A stretch of 64,000 nt of DNA from JACKJA01 sp050297015 (lineage in GTDB: Bacteria; Pseudomonadota; Alphaproteobacteria; Micavibrionales; Micavibrionaceae), in assembly GCA_050297015.1 (NCBI GenBank), contig JBNKRZ010000022.1:8458-72457 (forward strand), read 5' to 3'. A model generated the notes under the pieces. The model ran no database searches and was not told the origin of the DNA. It was given only the letters and a program-made list of their open reading frames with translations. This document shows, in pieces, positions 15,822 to 24,829 of the stretch. A program made the translations under genes and the position numbers. The stretch's first letter is position 1, and the number at the start of each line of letters is the position of its first letter.

Positions 15822-17636
15822 CTAACGTCTCCCGAACAGTTTTTCTATATCTGTTAATTTGAGTTCTACATAAGTTGGACGACCGTGATTACATTGGCCG
15901 GTTTTGGGATTTTGTTCCATCTGGCGCAGAAGAGCATTCATTTCTTCCACGCTCAAGCGTCGTCCGGAACGCACAGAGCCGTGGCAAGCCATCGTAGACA
16001 GTACGTCGTTCAGGCGCTTTTCAAGTCCCTGTACACTCCCGCGCTCAGCAAGCTCGTCACAAAGATCACGGATCAGGCGGGCAATATCAGCGCGTCCGCC
16101 GAGCAGAGCCGGGACGGATTGAACGGCGATGGCGCCGGGGCCAAAGGCTTCTATCTCTAGTCCGAGAGCGGCAAGCGTTTCTTTTTCATCCAAAAGGCGC
16201 GCGCAGTCCGTATCTTCCAATTCGACAATTTCCGGCGTTAAGAGCCCTTGTTTCTCAATACCGTTTTGGGCCGTTTGATCTTTGAAACGCTCATAGGTTA
16301 GGCGTTCGTGGGCGGCATGTTGGTCGACGATGACCAGCCCATCCCTTGTTTGCGCAACGATGTAATTTTCGTGGAGCTGTGCCCGCGCCGCGCCGAGCGG
16401 GTGGATGGTTTCTTCCTGGGTGGGTGCGGTTTCGTTATTTTCGGCTCTGGCAGCAGGCGGAAAGGGTTCGTAAAAATTTTGTACCGCTTCGGTTAGCCCG
16501 GTCCGCAGGGCCGGGTTATTTCCGCCATTTCCGATGCTGCCTGTATGTGATGCGTAGTACGTACCGCGTAAAAGCGGAGTCTGGGCGGCAGGGGCCTGCA
16601 TCGGGCGCATATGGCTGAGCGCCTCTTGTGCGGCGGTAGTGCTGGAGCGTTGACTGTTTTCATGCAGCGCGTGTTTGAGGGCGCTGACAATCAAACCACG
16701 GACAAGCGCAGCATCCCGAAAGCGTACCTCCGCCTTTGCCGGGTGGACGTTTACATCAACCTGCGTCGCAGGCAGGACGATAAACAGGGCGGCGAGCGGA
16801 TGGCGGTCATGGGCGAGAACATCGCTATAGGCGCCACGGATAGCCCCCAGAACAAGACGGTCCTTGATCGGGCGGCCGTTGACGAACAGATATTGATGTT
16901 GATTGGTGCCGCGGTTAAAGGTCGGCAGGCTGGTATAACCGCTCAAAAAAATGCCTTCCCGCTCGGCCTCGATGGGCAGGGCGTTATCGTAAAAATCTTT
17001 CCCCAGAAGGGCAGCGAGGCGCTCTTTATGAGTCTGGCCGGGTGGCACATTGAGCGCGGTTTTGCCGTTATGGGTCAGAGTGAACCCCGTCGCCGGAAAA
17101 GCAATAGCAAGGCGCGAAAGCGTATCCTTGACGGCGGCGTATTCAGCCCGTTCACTTTTTAGAAATTTGAGCCGCGCGGGCGTGGCGTAAAATAAATCAC
17201 GTATCTCGACGAGTGTTCCTTCCGGATGGGCTGTGGGAACAGGGTCTTTTTTGTTGCCGCCCTCAATGGTGATCGCCCATGATTCGTCTACGCCTTGCGG
17301 GTGGCTTTTGATGGTCATGCGGCTGACCGCGCCAATGGAAGGGAGGGCTTCTCCGCGAAAGCCCAGATGGTCGATGTTTAGTAAATCATCGCCGGGAAGC
17401 TTTGATGTGGCATGGCGGTCGAGCGCGGCTATGAGTTCCTCCCGGTTCATACCGTAGCCGTTATCGGAGACCTTTATAAGGCTTTTGCCCCCGTCGCGAA
17501 TTTCTACATCTATGCGGGTAGCCCCGGCATCAAGAGCGTTTTCAACCAATTCTTTAATCGCGGCAGCCGGGCGTTCGATAACCTCCCCGGCGGCGATCTG
17601 GTTGACGAGTGTTTCTGGTAAGTGACGGATTCGCAT
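15822..17636 (-). CDS. mutL: DNA mismatch repair protein MutL
   Basis: Mismatch-repair ATPase that couples MutS to strand incision. It has 604 residues. The GHKL ATPase N-terminus shows IAAGEVIERPAAAIKELVENALDAG, DNGYGM and GFRGEALPSIGAV. The C-terminal domain carries the endonuclease motif DQHAAHERLTYE at residues 438-449, which marks MutL proteins that nick DNA themselves in organisms lacking MutH. The PCMS-type end region is represented by MACHGSVRSGRRLSVEEM and CNHGRPTYVEL. Start ATG at 17636. Confidence 0.97.
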   Translation of the reverse strand: MRIRHLPETLVNQIAAGEVIERPAAAIKELVENALDAGATRIDVEIRDGGKSLIKVSDNGYGMNREELIAALDRHATSKLPGDDLLNIDHLGFRGEALPSIGAVSRMTIKSHPQGVDESWAITIEGGNKKDPVPTAHPEGTLVEIRDLFYATPARLKFLKSERAEYAAVKDTLSRLAIAFPATGFTLTHNGKTALNVPPGQTHKERLAALLGKDFYDNALPIEAEREGIFLSGYTSLPTFNRGTNQHQYLFVNGRPIKDRLVLGAIRGAYSDVLAHDRHPLAALFIVLPATQVDVNVHPAKAEVRFRDAALVRGLIVSALKHALHENSQRSSTTAAQEALSHMRPMQAPAAQTPLLRGTYYASHTGSIGNGGNNPALRTGLTEAVQNFYEPFPPAARAENNETAPTQEETIHPLGAARAQLHENYIVAQTRDGLVIVDQHAAHERLTYERFKDQTAQNGIEKQGLLTPEIVELEDTDCARLLDEKETLAALGLEIEAFGPGAIAVQSVPALLGGRADIARLIRDLCDELAERGSVQGLEKRLNDVLSTMACHGSVRSGRRLSVEEMNALLRQMEQNPKTGQCNHGRPTYVELKLTDIEKLFGRR

Positions 17637-17688
17637 AAGGCTAGCATAATGAGTTTTAATGACGTGTGTAATCTAAAAGAATGAAATT

Positions 17689-17717
17689 TTGACATAAAAG
17701 TGGGGAGTGTTTATAAA
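17689..17717 (+). promoter_or_regulatory. Consensus-like promoter between mutL and the 18027 gene
   Basis: TTGACA (17689-17694), 17-bp spacer, TATAAA (17712-17717), reading rightwards. The transcript would pass through the inverted-repeat unit at 17734-18015 and into the genes at 17845 and 18027. Confidence 0.6.
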
Positions 17718-17733
17718 ATTTTTATAATGTCTT

Positions 17734-18015
17734 TTTCTAGATACTGTAGTCACATGTTATGCCTATTTCTGTTCGTTTTTCAGATAAAAGGATCAAGTTT
17801 TTGGTCCGCAGGACATGCCAAAGCATATTCAAGGAGCAAAAACAATGATAACTTTATCTGAAAAACGAACCCGAAGGGCGCGGCATCTTTTTGCGTCTGT
17901 TCGCTCAAAATGCTTAACCGTAGCTATGGCTATGCTCTGCGCATTTTTCACGCACATTCATCAAAAACCTGCTTGCGCAGAAATGTACATAACATGTGAC
18001 TACAGTATCTAGAAA
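17734..18015. repeat. 282-bp unit bounded by perfect 28-bp inverted repeats
   Basis: The left arm 17734-17761 (TTTCTAGATACTGTAGTCAC... ) is the exact reverse complement of 17988-18015. A second, inner pair (GTTCGTTTTTCAGATAAA near 17772 and TTATCTGAAAAACGAAC near 17853) is also complementary. The right part (17943-18009) is the partner of the arm at 15740-15806. It looks like a miniature inverted-repeat element or a duplicated regulatory segment; no target-site duplication is obvious. Confidence 0.7.
17845..18012 (+). CDS. Small secreted-type peptide or gene remnant (55 aa)
   Basis: AAGGAG lies eight bases before the ATG. The peptide has a basic start (MITLSEKRTRRARH), a hydrophobic stretch (CLTVAMAMLCAFF) and a signal-peptidase-like PACAEM site, then stops eight residues later. 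It may be the N-terminus of a secreted protein cut off by the duplication that made the inverted repeats, or a leader peptide. Not recognised as a family. Confidence 0.35.
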   Translation: MITLSEKRTRRARHLFASVRSKCLTVAMAMLCAFFTHIHQKPACAEMYITCDYSI

Positions 18016-18026
18016 GGAAAACAGGT

Positions 18027-18515
18027 ATGTCCGGTACGCATTCCTTATTACAGCAATATCTGAATAATGAGATTGATGATCGCAACCTCGCAGAAACCAT
18101 TTTAAATTTTATTGATAATACAGAGGTCAGAAAGGCTCTTCCTATACTCTATCAAATGGCAGAGCAGTCGATTAAACGGGGGGACTGGTTGGAGAGCCGT
18201 TTAAAATCTCCGGTGTATGAGAGTGCACAAGAGAGAAATGTTATGGAGATTGCGCGGTTGGGGCTGTCGGATATTCGAGATCAATCGGCTCTTAATTTGG
18301 CTGTGAATACGGTTTTGGATGTTTATCGTGGATCCGATTGTAAAAACGCCTTGATGCATATGGCTGAGGAGTATTTTGCGGAAAAAAATAATATCCCTTC
18401 CTTGCAGCCTGTTTGGGCAAATTCTCTTGTCGATAAAGCATTGAAGGGTCCATGTGATAAGGCCGGACAAAAGGCCCAGAGCTATTGCGGTCAGCTTGTT
18501 TTGCAAAGAGGATAA
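18027..18515 (+). CDS. Hypothetical protein (162 aa)
   Basis: I do not recognise this gene. The ATG at 18027 follows GAAAGGAAAACAGGT. The product is soluble and largely helical (NLAETILNFIDN, KALPILYQMAEQSIKRGDW), with three cysteines near the C-terminal half and no signal peptide. It follows the promoter at 17689 and the repeat unit. It is convergent with the pentapeptide-repeat gene, one base apart. Confidence 0.65.
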   Translation: MSGTHSLLQQYLNNEIDDRNLAETILNFIDNTEVRKALPILYQMAEQSIKRGDWLESRLKSPVYESAQERNVMEIARLGLSDIRDQSALNLAVNTVLDVYRGSDCKNALMHMAEEYFAEKNNIPSLQPVWANSLVDKALKGPCDKAGQKAQSYCGQLVLQRG

Positions 18516-18516
18516 G

Positions 18517-19839
18517 CTATTGATACTTTTCATCAATAATAGCACCGGACAAAAGTGAACCGCTTAAATCTACACCGTCGAGGAGCGCCCCTGTTAGATC
18601 GGCACGGCGTAAATCACAGTTAATCAAAACCGCGTAAGAGAGGTCAACACCCATCATGATGGCTTCGCGCAGGTCCACGCCCATCAATGTGGCATAACGC
18701 AGGTTAGAACCGCTCAAGTTAGTGCGCCGTAGCCATGTGGAACCGTCATTATCATCGGTGAATTGCAGGGGGCCCAGATCAGCGTGAGAGAGGTCGGCAC
18801 GTGTTAGAAAACTATCTTTCATTGATGAGCCGCGTAAGTCTATGCCCACCATTTTGCAATCCCGGAAATCGGCAAGATCCAGAATGGCGCTTTGCATTTC
18901 CATGTCGCTGAGGTCTTGTTTAAGGAAATTAGCTTTTATAGCTTTAATGGCTGTTAGGCAGTATTCTTTGAGTCCTAAAACATGCCGCATGTCATAGCCA
19001 CTCAAGTCGAGCTGTTCTCCTTGCATGCCCGTTGAGTCAATCCATTTTGTGTGCTCTTTCAGGCGATTTTCCAGTGTATGAGCTATTTTTTCAAAGTCGC
19101 TTCCTGCATTTTCTTCTGTCAGGGCTTCTTTCATATTCGTTCCGGCCAGTTCCACGGATTTCATTAAGGAGCCGGTCAGGATTGCGCCTTGCACATTGGC
19201 ATGTTCGAGGGTCGAACCGCTCATATCGGAATCGGCCAGGTTGGCGCCTCTGAGGTTGACCCGGTTTAATTCTGCGTCTTTTATGTTGACGCCTTGTAGG
19301 TCTGCATCGGAAAAGTCAGCCGCTGTGGCGCGTGCGCCGGACAGGTTTGTTCCTGCCATTTTTGCCCCGGCGAAGACCGTGGTGTGAATTTTTTTGTTGC
19401 CGCCTTTTCTGTTTTCCAAGGGGCGGTCTTGCAAAATACCGGCTTTTCCCTTTTCCATGATTTTACCTTCGCGCAAGTCGGCACCTTCGAGATTGGCATC
19501 CGTCATATCGGCTCCGGCAACGTAGGCCCCACGAAGATCTGCACGGGAAAAGTCTGCTTCTTTCAGGTCAGCATCTCGCATATCACAGGCAAAAAAGATT
19601 GCGCTTTTGAATACGCCTTGCGCCAGATTGGCCCTAACGAAAAAAGAACCTGTAAAATCGCCTTGTGAAAAATCGCGCTGTGAGAGATCAAGGCCGTTTA
19701 AATTTTTGAATTTGATGATAGCGCGTGCGCCGCCTTTAATGCCCTTTAAGAACATTTCATGTTTTCGCGCGATTTCATCAAGCTCATCCTGAGAGAGGCT
19801 TTCGAGCGTATCGGAGTCTGAAGGCAGGGTATCTACCAT
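18517..19839 (-). CDS. Pentapeptide-repeat protein
   Basis: It has 440 residues. Tandem A(D/N)LXX repeats run from about residue 50 to 130 (ADLKEADFSRADLRGAYVAG), about 160-230 (GTNLSGARATAADFSDADLQ) and about 310-435, with a non-repeat insert at about 240-310. Such proteins fold as a quadrilateral beta-helix. Some mimic DNA and protect gyrase, but most have unknown roles. No signal peptide or membrane segment. No functional partner is evident nearby. Confidence 0.88.
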   Translation of the reverse strand: MVDTLPSDSDTLESLSQDELDEIARKHEMFLKGIKGGARAIIKFKNLNGLDLSQRDFSQGDFTGSFFVRANLAQGVFKSAIFFACDMRDADLKEADFSRADLRGAYVAGADMTDANLEGADLREGKIMEKGKAGILQDRPLENRKGGNKKIHTTVFAGAKMAGTNLSGARATAADFSDADLQGVNIKDAELNRVNLRGANLADSDMSGSTLEHANVQGAILTGSLMKSVELAGTNMKEALTEENAGSDFEKIAHTLENRLKEHTKWIDSTGMQGEQLDLSGYDMRHVLGLKEYCLTAIKAIKANFLKQDLSDMEMQSAILDLADFRDCKMVGIDLRGSSMKDSFLTRADLSHADLGPLQFTDDNDGSTWLRRTNLSGSNLRYATLMGVDLREAIMMGVDLSYAVLINCDLRRADLTGALLDGVDLSGSLLSGAIIDEKYQ

Positions 19840-19936
19840 AAAGCAAAAATCCTTTTATTTCTTTGGCAGCCATTCTGGTGCCACTCACACGCATGAGATA
19901 TAGTTTACGCGAAAACCCCCTAAAGTTTTATGAATT

Positions 19937-21529
19937 TTATTTTGTTTTATGCATTAAAAAATGCGCGGTTAGGCCCGCCGTGGAAGAATCTGTATCCTGT
20001 GATGTGCCGTCCGTTATCGTCTCTAAAATGCCTTTGGCCAAGACTTTACCCAGTTCAACGCCCCATTGGTCGAAGCTGTTGATGTTCCAGATAATGCCTT
20101 GTACGAAGACTTTGTGTTCATAGAGTGCAATCAGCATACCAAGCTGGAACGGATCTAGCCGATCCATCAAAATCGTCGTCGAAGGCCGGTTTCCATCGAA
20201 AACTTTTTGTGGGTCGTTGTCGGAATTAGCCAGATCGCGCCCCTCCATCAGGGCGCGGGCTTGCGCAAACATATTGGCCAGCAATATATCGTGATGATGG
20301 CCGTGGGGGGAGGGACTCTGGACGGGCGCTATAAAATCGCAAGGAATAAGCGCTTTGCCTTGGTGGATGAGCTGATAAAAAGCATGCTGGCCGTTGGTGC
20401 CCGGCTCGCCAAACACAACCGGCCCGGTGGCATAGTCCACGATGGTGCCGTTTCGGTCTACACTTTTGCCGTTTGATTCCATGTCAAGCTGTTGCAGAAA
20501 GGCCGGAAAACGGTGGAGGTGTTGGCTGTAGGGAAGGACAGCCATGCTTTCGGCATCCCAGAAATTCCGGTACCAAATTCCTAAAAGCGCCATAATCACC
20601 GGCATATTGCTTTCTAGTGGCGCCGTACGGAAGTGTGTATCCATCGCATGGGCACCGCGTAAAAGATCTTCAAATTCGTAAAATCCGATGGCGCAGCAAA
20701 TCGACAGGCCGATTGCGCTCCACAGGGAATAACGTCCACCAACCCAGTCACGGAAGGGAAACATGTTTTCCGGTGCAATGCCAAAAGCCGTTACGGCTTC
20801 CTCGTTCGTGGATAGAGCAACAAAATGTCTGGCGATGGCGTTTTCATCTTTCAAAGCGTCCAGTAACCATGCTTTGGCCGTGGTGGCATTGGTCATGGTT
20901 TCCTGCGTTGTGAAAGTTTTAGAGGCGATAATGAACAATGTGGTTTCCGGATTGCAATCACGTAATATGTCAGTGATCTGCGCACCGTCAACATTCGATA
21001 CGAAACGAACCGAAACACTACATTCTGCATGGGGGGTGAGTGCTTCGCAAACCATGTAAGGGCCAAGGTCAGAGCCGCCAATGCCGATATTTACGACCGT
21101 TTCGATTGGCTTTCCGGTATGGCCCGTCCATGATCCGTCGCGAACGGAATTGCTGAAATCGCGCATTCGAAAAAGTGTTTTGTGAATGAACGGCATGATA
21201 TCTTCACCGTCGATGATTACATTTTCATCAGCGGGACGGCGCAGGGCGGTATGAAGAACGGCGCGGTTTTCACTCTCGTTAATTTTCTCTCCGGCGAACA
21301 TTTTGTCGCGCCAGGCTTCAAGATCGCACGCGCGGGCCAGATCGGTGAGCAAGCCAATCGTTTCATCCGTTATTCTGTGTTTGGAGTAATCGAACAACAG
21401 CCCTTCATATTTGAGGCTGAAGCGTTCAAAGCGCGTAGGATCGGCGGCAAACAGATCGCGCATCTGCGTGTTTTCCATTGCGCGGCGATGGGATTTAAGG
21501 GCTTTCCATTCGGGTTTGTTATTCAACAT
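19937..21529 (-). CDS. pgi: Glucose-6-phosphate isomerase
   Basis: Interconverts glucose-6-phosphate and fructose-6-phosphate in glycolysis and gluconeogenesis. It has 530 residues, close to the 545-550 of the long bacterial form. Family signatures are GIGGSDLGPYM, SKTFTTQET, DWVGGRYSLWSAIG, ESNGKSVDR and WNINSFDQWGVELGK. The ATG at 21529 lies inside the last codons of the preceding M16 gene (11-bp overlap), suggesting translational coupling. An in-frame TTG lies 15 bp further up. Confidence 0.96.
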   Translation of the reverse strand: MLNNKPEWKALKSHRRAMENTQMRDLFAADPTRFERFSLKYEGLLFDYSKHRITDETIGLLTDLARACDLEAWRDKMFAGEKINESENRAVLHTALRRPADENVIIDGEDIMPFIHKTLFRMRDFSNSVRDGSWTGHTGKPIETVVNIGIGGSDLGPYMVCEALTPHAECSVSVRFVSNVDGAQITDILRDCNPETTLFIIASKTFTTQETMTNATTAKAWLLDALKDENAIARHFVALSTNEEAVTAFGIAPENMFPFRDWVGGRYSLWSAIGLSICCAIGFYEFEDLLRGAHAMDTHFRTAPLESNMPVIMALLGIWYRNFWDAESMAVLPYSQHLHRFPAFLQQLDMESNGKSVDRNGTIVDYATGPVVFGEPGTNGQHAFYQLIHQGKALIPCDFIAPVQSPSPHGHHHDILLANMFAQARALMEGRDLANSDNDPQKVFDGNRPSTTILMDRLDPFQLGMLIALYEHKVFVQGIIWNINSFDQWGVELGKVLAKGILETITDGTSQDTDSSTAGLTAHFLMHKTK

Positions 21530-22889
21530 GGGGGAGGCTCTCAATTGTTTGTGTTGGGTTTACGTTTTCCGGCTTACCCACCATGACGACGGTCAGGTTC
21601 TCCGGGGCCAGTAAACGTTTGGATACGCGCGCGATATCGTCAATGGTCACGGCATTAATCGAGGCCGCGTGCCGGTCCAGATAATCAATCGGTAAACGGT
21701 CGAGTTGCAAGCCCAAAACCATCCCCGCAATCTGGCCGGTGGAGGAGAGGGAAAGCGGCATGGAACCCGTCAGATAGGATTGAGCGTCTTTTAATTCTTT
21801 CTCCGTAACGGGGGCGGTTCCATCGCGCATTTTGGTCATTTCAGCCTTTATCAGCGCCATCATTTCCCCCGCGGTTTCGTTCTTCGTCGAGGTTGTCAGA
21901 CTATAACCTTTGACCTGATCGAGTTCGTAAAAGCCGGTATGGATGCCGTAGGTCAGGCCGCGTTTTTCGCGAATTTCTTCCGTCAGGCGAGAGCCAAACC
22001 CGCTACCGCCCAGAATGAAATCCATGAGAAGGGCGGGGTAGTAATCCGGGTCGTTCCGGCTAATGCCGGGCTGTATGATCCGGATGATCGTTTGAGGGAT
22101 ATCCTTTTCATACAGGGCGCTCGTGCCGCCGTTTTTGACCGTAAAGGGCTGCGCTTCCGGCTCAAGGCGGGAAACAATTTCCGGCCCACCCCAAAGGGTG
22201 TCGAGTACGGTTTTAAGTTCGTCGGGGGTGATATCCCCGGTGACGGCGATTTTTAGGCGGTCGCGTGTGAGTTGGCTGGCCTTGTAGGTGCGTAAATCAT
22301 CGGCGGTGATGTTGTTCAGCGTGGTGAGCGTGCCGCCGCTATTCAGGGCGTAAGGTTCCCCTTCAAAGGCGCGGTCGTTCATAATCCGTGCGGCGATCCA
22401 ATCCGGGTCCGACAGGGAAGAGCGAATGCGCGCAAGGTTGGCCGCCCGCATCCGCTCAACGGGTTCCTCGTCAAAGCGCGGTGCATTCAGCGCCAGTTGT
22501 AACAGTTCAAAGGCTTTTTCCTTATGCCGGGTCAGGGTCTTAAGTGTGCCGCTGAAATTGTCCCGATCGCTTCCGAAGCGCAACGTAATGGAATGGTCTG
22601 TCAAAGCTTTCTGGAAGCTCTGAGAATCGTAAGGGCCGGCCCCTTCATCCATCGTGTTGGAAAGCATCAGGGCAAGGCCTTGTTTGTCTTCCGGGTCGTT
22701 GCGTGATCCGGCTCCGATATAGGAAAATTTAAGCGCAACCACCGGCAGGGTGTGATCCTCCACCAGCCATGCGGTTAACCCCTGATCCGAGGTGATTTCC
22801 TGAATATCAAGAAACTTCTCATCCGCCGCGCGGGAGGCAGCGGGGATCAGGAGTAAAAGTACAAGGGCGCTATAAAAAAGATGTCTCAT
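21519..22889 (-). CDS. M16 family peptidase subunit, zinc site lost
   Basis: It has 456 residues with a signal peptide (LVLLLLIPAASRA). The fold is M16B, but where the zinc motif HXXEH should be it has LALMLSNTMDEG, so it is catalytically inactive. The C-terminal half keeps the substrate-binding Arg-Tyr pair (REKRGLTYGIH). In two-subunit M16 enzymes one subunit has the zinc site and the other the R/Y pair. It overlaps the active partner upstream in ATGA, consistent with a periplasmic heterodimer. Confidence 0.9.
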   Translation of the reverse strand: MRHLFYSALVLLLLIPAASRAADEKFLDIQEITSDQGLTAWLVEDHTLPVVALKFSYIGAGSRNDPEDKQGLALMLSNTMDEGAGPYDSQSFQKALTDHSITLRFGSDRDNFSGTLKTLTRHKEKAFELLQLALNAPRFDEEPVERMRAANLARIRSSLSDPDWIAARIMNDRAFEGEPYALNSGGTLTTLNNITADDLRTYKASQLTRDRLKIAVTGDITPDELKTVLDTLWGGPEIVSRLEPEAQPFTVKNGGTSALYEKDIPQTIIRIIQPGISRNDPDYYPALLMDFILGGSGFGSRLTEEIREKRGLTYGIHTGFYELDQVKGYSLTTSTKNETAGEMMALIKAEMTKMRDGTAPVTEKELKDAQSYLTGSMPLSLSSTGQIAGMVLGLQLDRLPIDYLDRHAASINAVTIDDIARVSKRLLAPENLTVVMVGKPENVNPTQTIESLPHVE

Positions 22890-24241
22890 TCTTGTTTGGC
22901 CTCTTTTTCCGGGGGCAATAAATAGCCCGTCACAGGGGGGCGTTTATTGATATCGTCGGGGTTTAAAAAGCGCCGGGCAACGTCTTGTACCTGCGCGGCT
23001 GTGACATGTTCTATCTGTGCGGGCCAGTATTCGATATCGTCGAGAGAGGCGCCGCTGACAAGTCCATGGCCGATCACCATAGCCGGTCCGGCCAGAGAAT
23101 CGCGGGCATAGATCGCGGCATCTTTCATGCGGTCTTTTGCTTCGCGCAGCTCTTCGTCCGTGACGCCCTCACTGATAAGCAGACGGAGCTGCTCTTCTAT
23201 AGCGTTTTGCACGGTTTTCATCGTGACGCCGGGCACGGGAGAAACCTGCATCCACAATGTTGAATCGGCGCGGTTGCTGCTTCGGTAGGAGAGGCCGACG
23301 CTTGTGGCGATTTTCTGATCGACAACCAGAGCCTTGTACAAACGGGTAGCCGCGCCGCCATCCATAATGCTTTGTAGAACCTCCAGCGCGCGGGCATCAT
23401 CGCGATTTTGCGTTGCTGAGGGAACCCGGTACAGGCGTATCCAGAGCGGCTGGCGAATATTTTCGTGGTGCAGGGTCAAACGCGGGCTGGCGAGCAGCGG
23501 CGGGACCGTTGTCCAGTGGCGTTCGGGTACGGCGCGGGCCGGGATTTTGCCGTAAGTATTTTCCGCCAGCGCTTTAAGTTTATCCATTGTAATGTCGCCG
23601 GAAACCACGAGGATGGCATTATTGGGCGCGTACCAAAGATCATAGAAAGCCTTGGCGTTTTTCCATGTCAGGGCGTCTACCTCGTGAAACCATCCGATGA
23701 CCGGGTTGGCGTAAGGGTGATTGACGAATAGCGCCGCATTCATTTGTTCCGTGAAGTAAGAGCGCGGGTCATTTTCGGTGCGCTGGCGTCGCTCTTCGAT
23801 CACGACTTTTATCTCTGAATTGAATTCTTCCGGTGGCGGGTTCAAACCGCGCATGCGGTCGGCTTCCATGCTCATCACGGTTTCCAGCTGGTCCACGGCG
23901 ATAGACTGGAAAAAGGCTGTGAAGTCTTGCGAGGTAAAGGCGTTATCGTTCCCACCTAGCGCCCGGACGCGTTTTGAAAATTCGCCTGCCGGGATGGCAT
24001 CGGTGCCTTTGAACATCATGTGTTCGAACAAATGAGCAATGCCGGAATAGCCGGGCGCTTCGTCCGCGGCACCGACCTTGTACCAGACCATATGCGTGAC
24101 GACCGGGGCCCGGTGATTTTCAACCAGAACAACCTGCATGCCGTTATCGAGCATCAGGGTTTGGGCGTCGAACACCTTGTCTTGCGCGGCGGCGGGGCGC
24201 GAAAATAAAACAATCAGCAGTAAAAAATATAAGGCTCGCAT
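22886..24241 (-). CDS. M16 family zinc metallopeptidase, active subunit
   Basis: It has 451 residues with a signal peptide (MRALYFLLLIVLFSRPAAAQ). The inverted zinc motif HLFEH is intact (about residues 69-73) in GIAHLFEHMMFKGT, with the third ligand in VVIEERRQR about 75 residues on. It is paired with the inactive subunit downstream and followed by pgi. Upstream on the same strand come the DUF3035 lipoprotein, lspA and ileS, a block seen in many alphaproteobacteria. Confidence 0.93.
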   Translation of the reverse strand: MRALYFLLLIVLFSRPAAAQDKVFDAQTLMLDNGMQVVLVENHRAPVVTHMVWYKVGAADEAPGYSGIAHLFEHMMFKGTDAIPAGEFSKRVRALGGNDNAFTSQDFTAFFQSIAVDQLETVMSMEADRMRGLNPPPEEFNSEIKVVIEERRQRTENDPRSYFTEQMNAALFVNHPYANPVIGWFHEVDALTWKNAKAFYDLWYAPNNAILVVSGDITMDKLKALAENTYGKIPARAVPERHWTTVPPLLASPRLTLHHENIRQPLWIRLYRVPSATQNRDDARALEVLQSIMDGGAATRLYKALVVDQKIATSVGLSYRSSNRADSTLWMQVSPVPGVTMKTVQNAIEEQLRLLISEGVTDEELREAKDRMKDAAIYARDSLAGPAMVIGHGLVSGASLDDIEYWPAQIEHVTAAQVQDVARRFLNPDDINKRPPVTGYLLPPEKEAKQE

Positions 24242-24346
24242 GGAAAATCCCTTTGAATTTTGCCCTGTTAAATTATAGACAAACAGAAAAAGTTCAAACG
24301 GAAATTTATTGACATAATCTAAAGTATTTGTTACCGATTATTCATT

Positions 24347-24829
24347 ATGAGCACAGGCAATAACATTATCATTGATGAAGACATCGTCTTTTTTGCTGCA
24401 AGCCCGGAGATGGGAGGATATATCGAAGAATCCTTGTCCGGTCATGCTAAATCTTTGCGGGTTGTACAGGACACATCTTCGACTTTTAAAGAGGCCGCTG
24501 CCGATAGCTCTCTGGTTCTTCTTGATGGTTGTTTGGCTTTTGAGGGTGCTCTTCGTGTGCCGGCGTTTGATCGTGTTGATAATTTTTGCAGGCTGCCTAA
24601 TCCAAACGGGGAGATCATTGGCCTGTGCCTTGCGGATGACCAGAGTTTGCTTCGTTATGCGTCGGAGACCCTGACCATTCAAGAAAATAACATATCCGCG
24701 CTTGATCTAATCGGCGATGATTTAACGGATATCGTTTCGGCTGTTGCTCAAAAGGTAGAAAATATGCGGTCTTTTCAGGAACGATTAAGACAGCCGCCGC
24801 CGTCGCCACCCGTTATTCCTCAACCGTAG
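24347..24829 (+). CDS. Hypothetical protein (160 aa)
   Basis: Not recognised. It begins MSTGNNIIIDEDIVFFAASPEMGGYI, and hydrophobic strands alternate with helices (SSLVLLDGCLAFEGAL, EIIGLCLADDQSLL) in a response-regulator-like pattern without its phospho-acceptor motifs. It ends in a proline-rich tail (PPPSPPVIPQP). TTGACA occurs at 24309-24314 but without a good -10. Its 3' end overlaps the convergent lipoprotein gene by 17 bp. Confidence 0.6.
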   Translation: MSTGNNIIIDEDIVFFAASPEMGGYIEESLSGHAKSLRVVQDTSSTFKEAAADSSLVLLDGCLAFEGALRVPAFDRVDNFCRLPNPNGEIIGLCLADDQSLLRYASETLTIQENNISALDLIGDDLTDIVSAVAQKVENMRSFQERLRQPPPSPPVIPQP

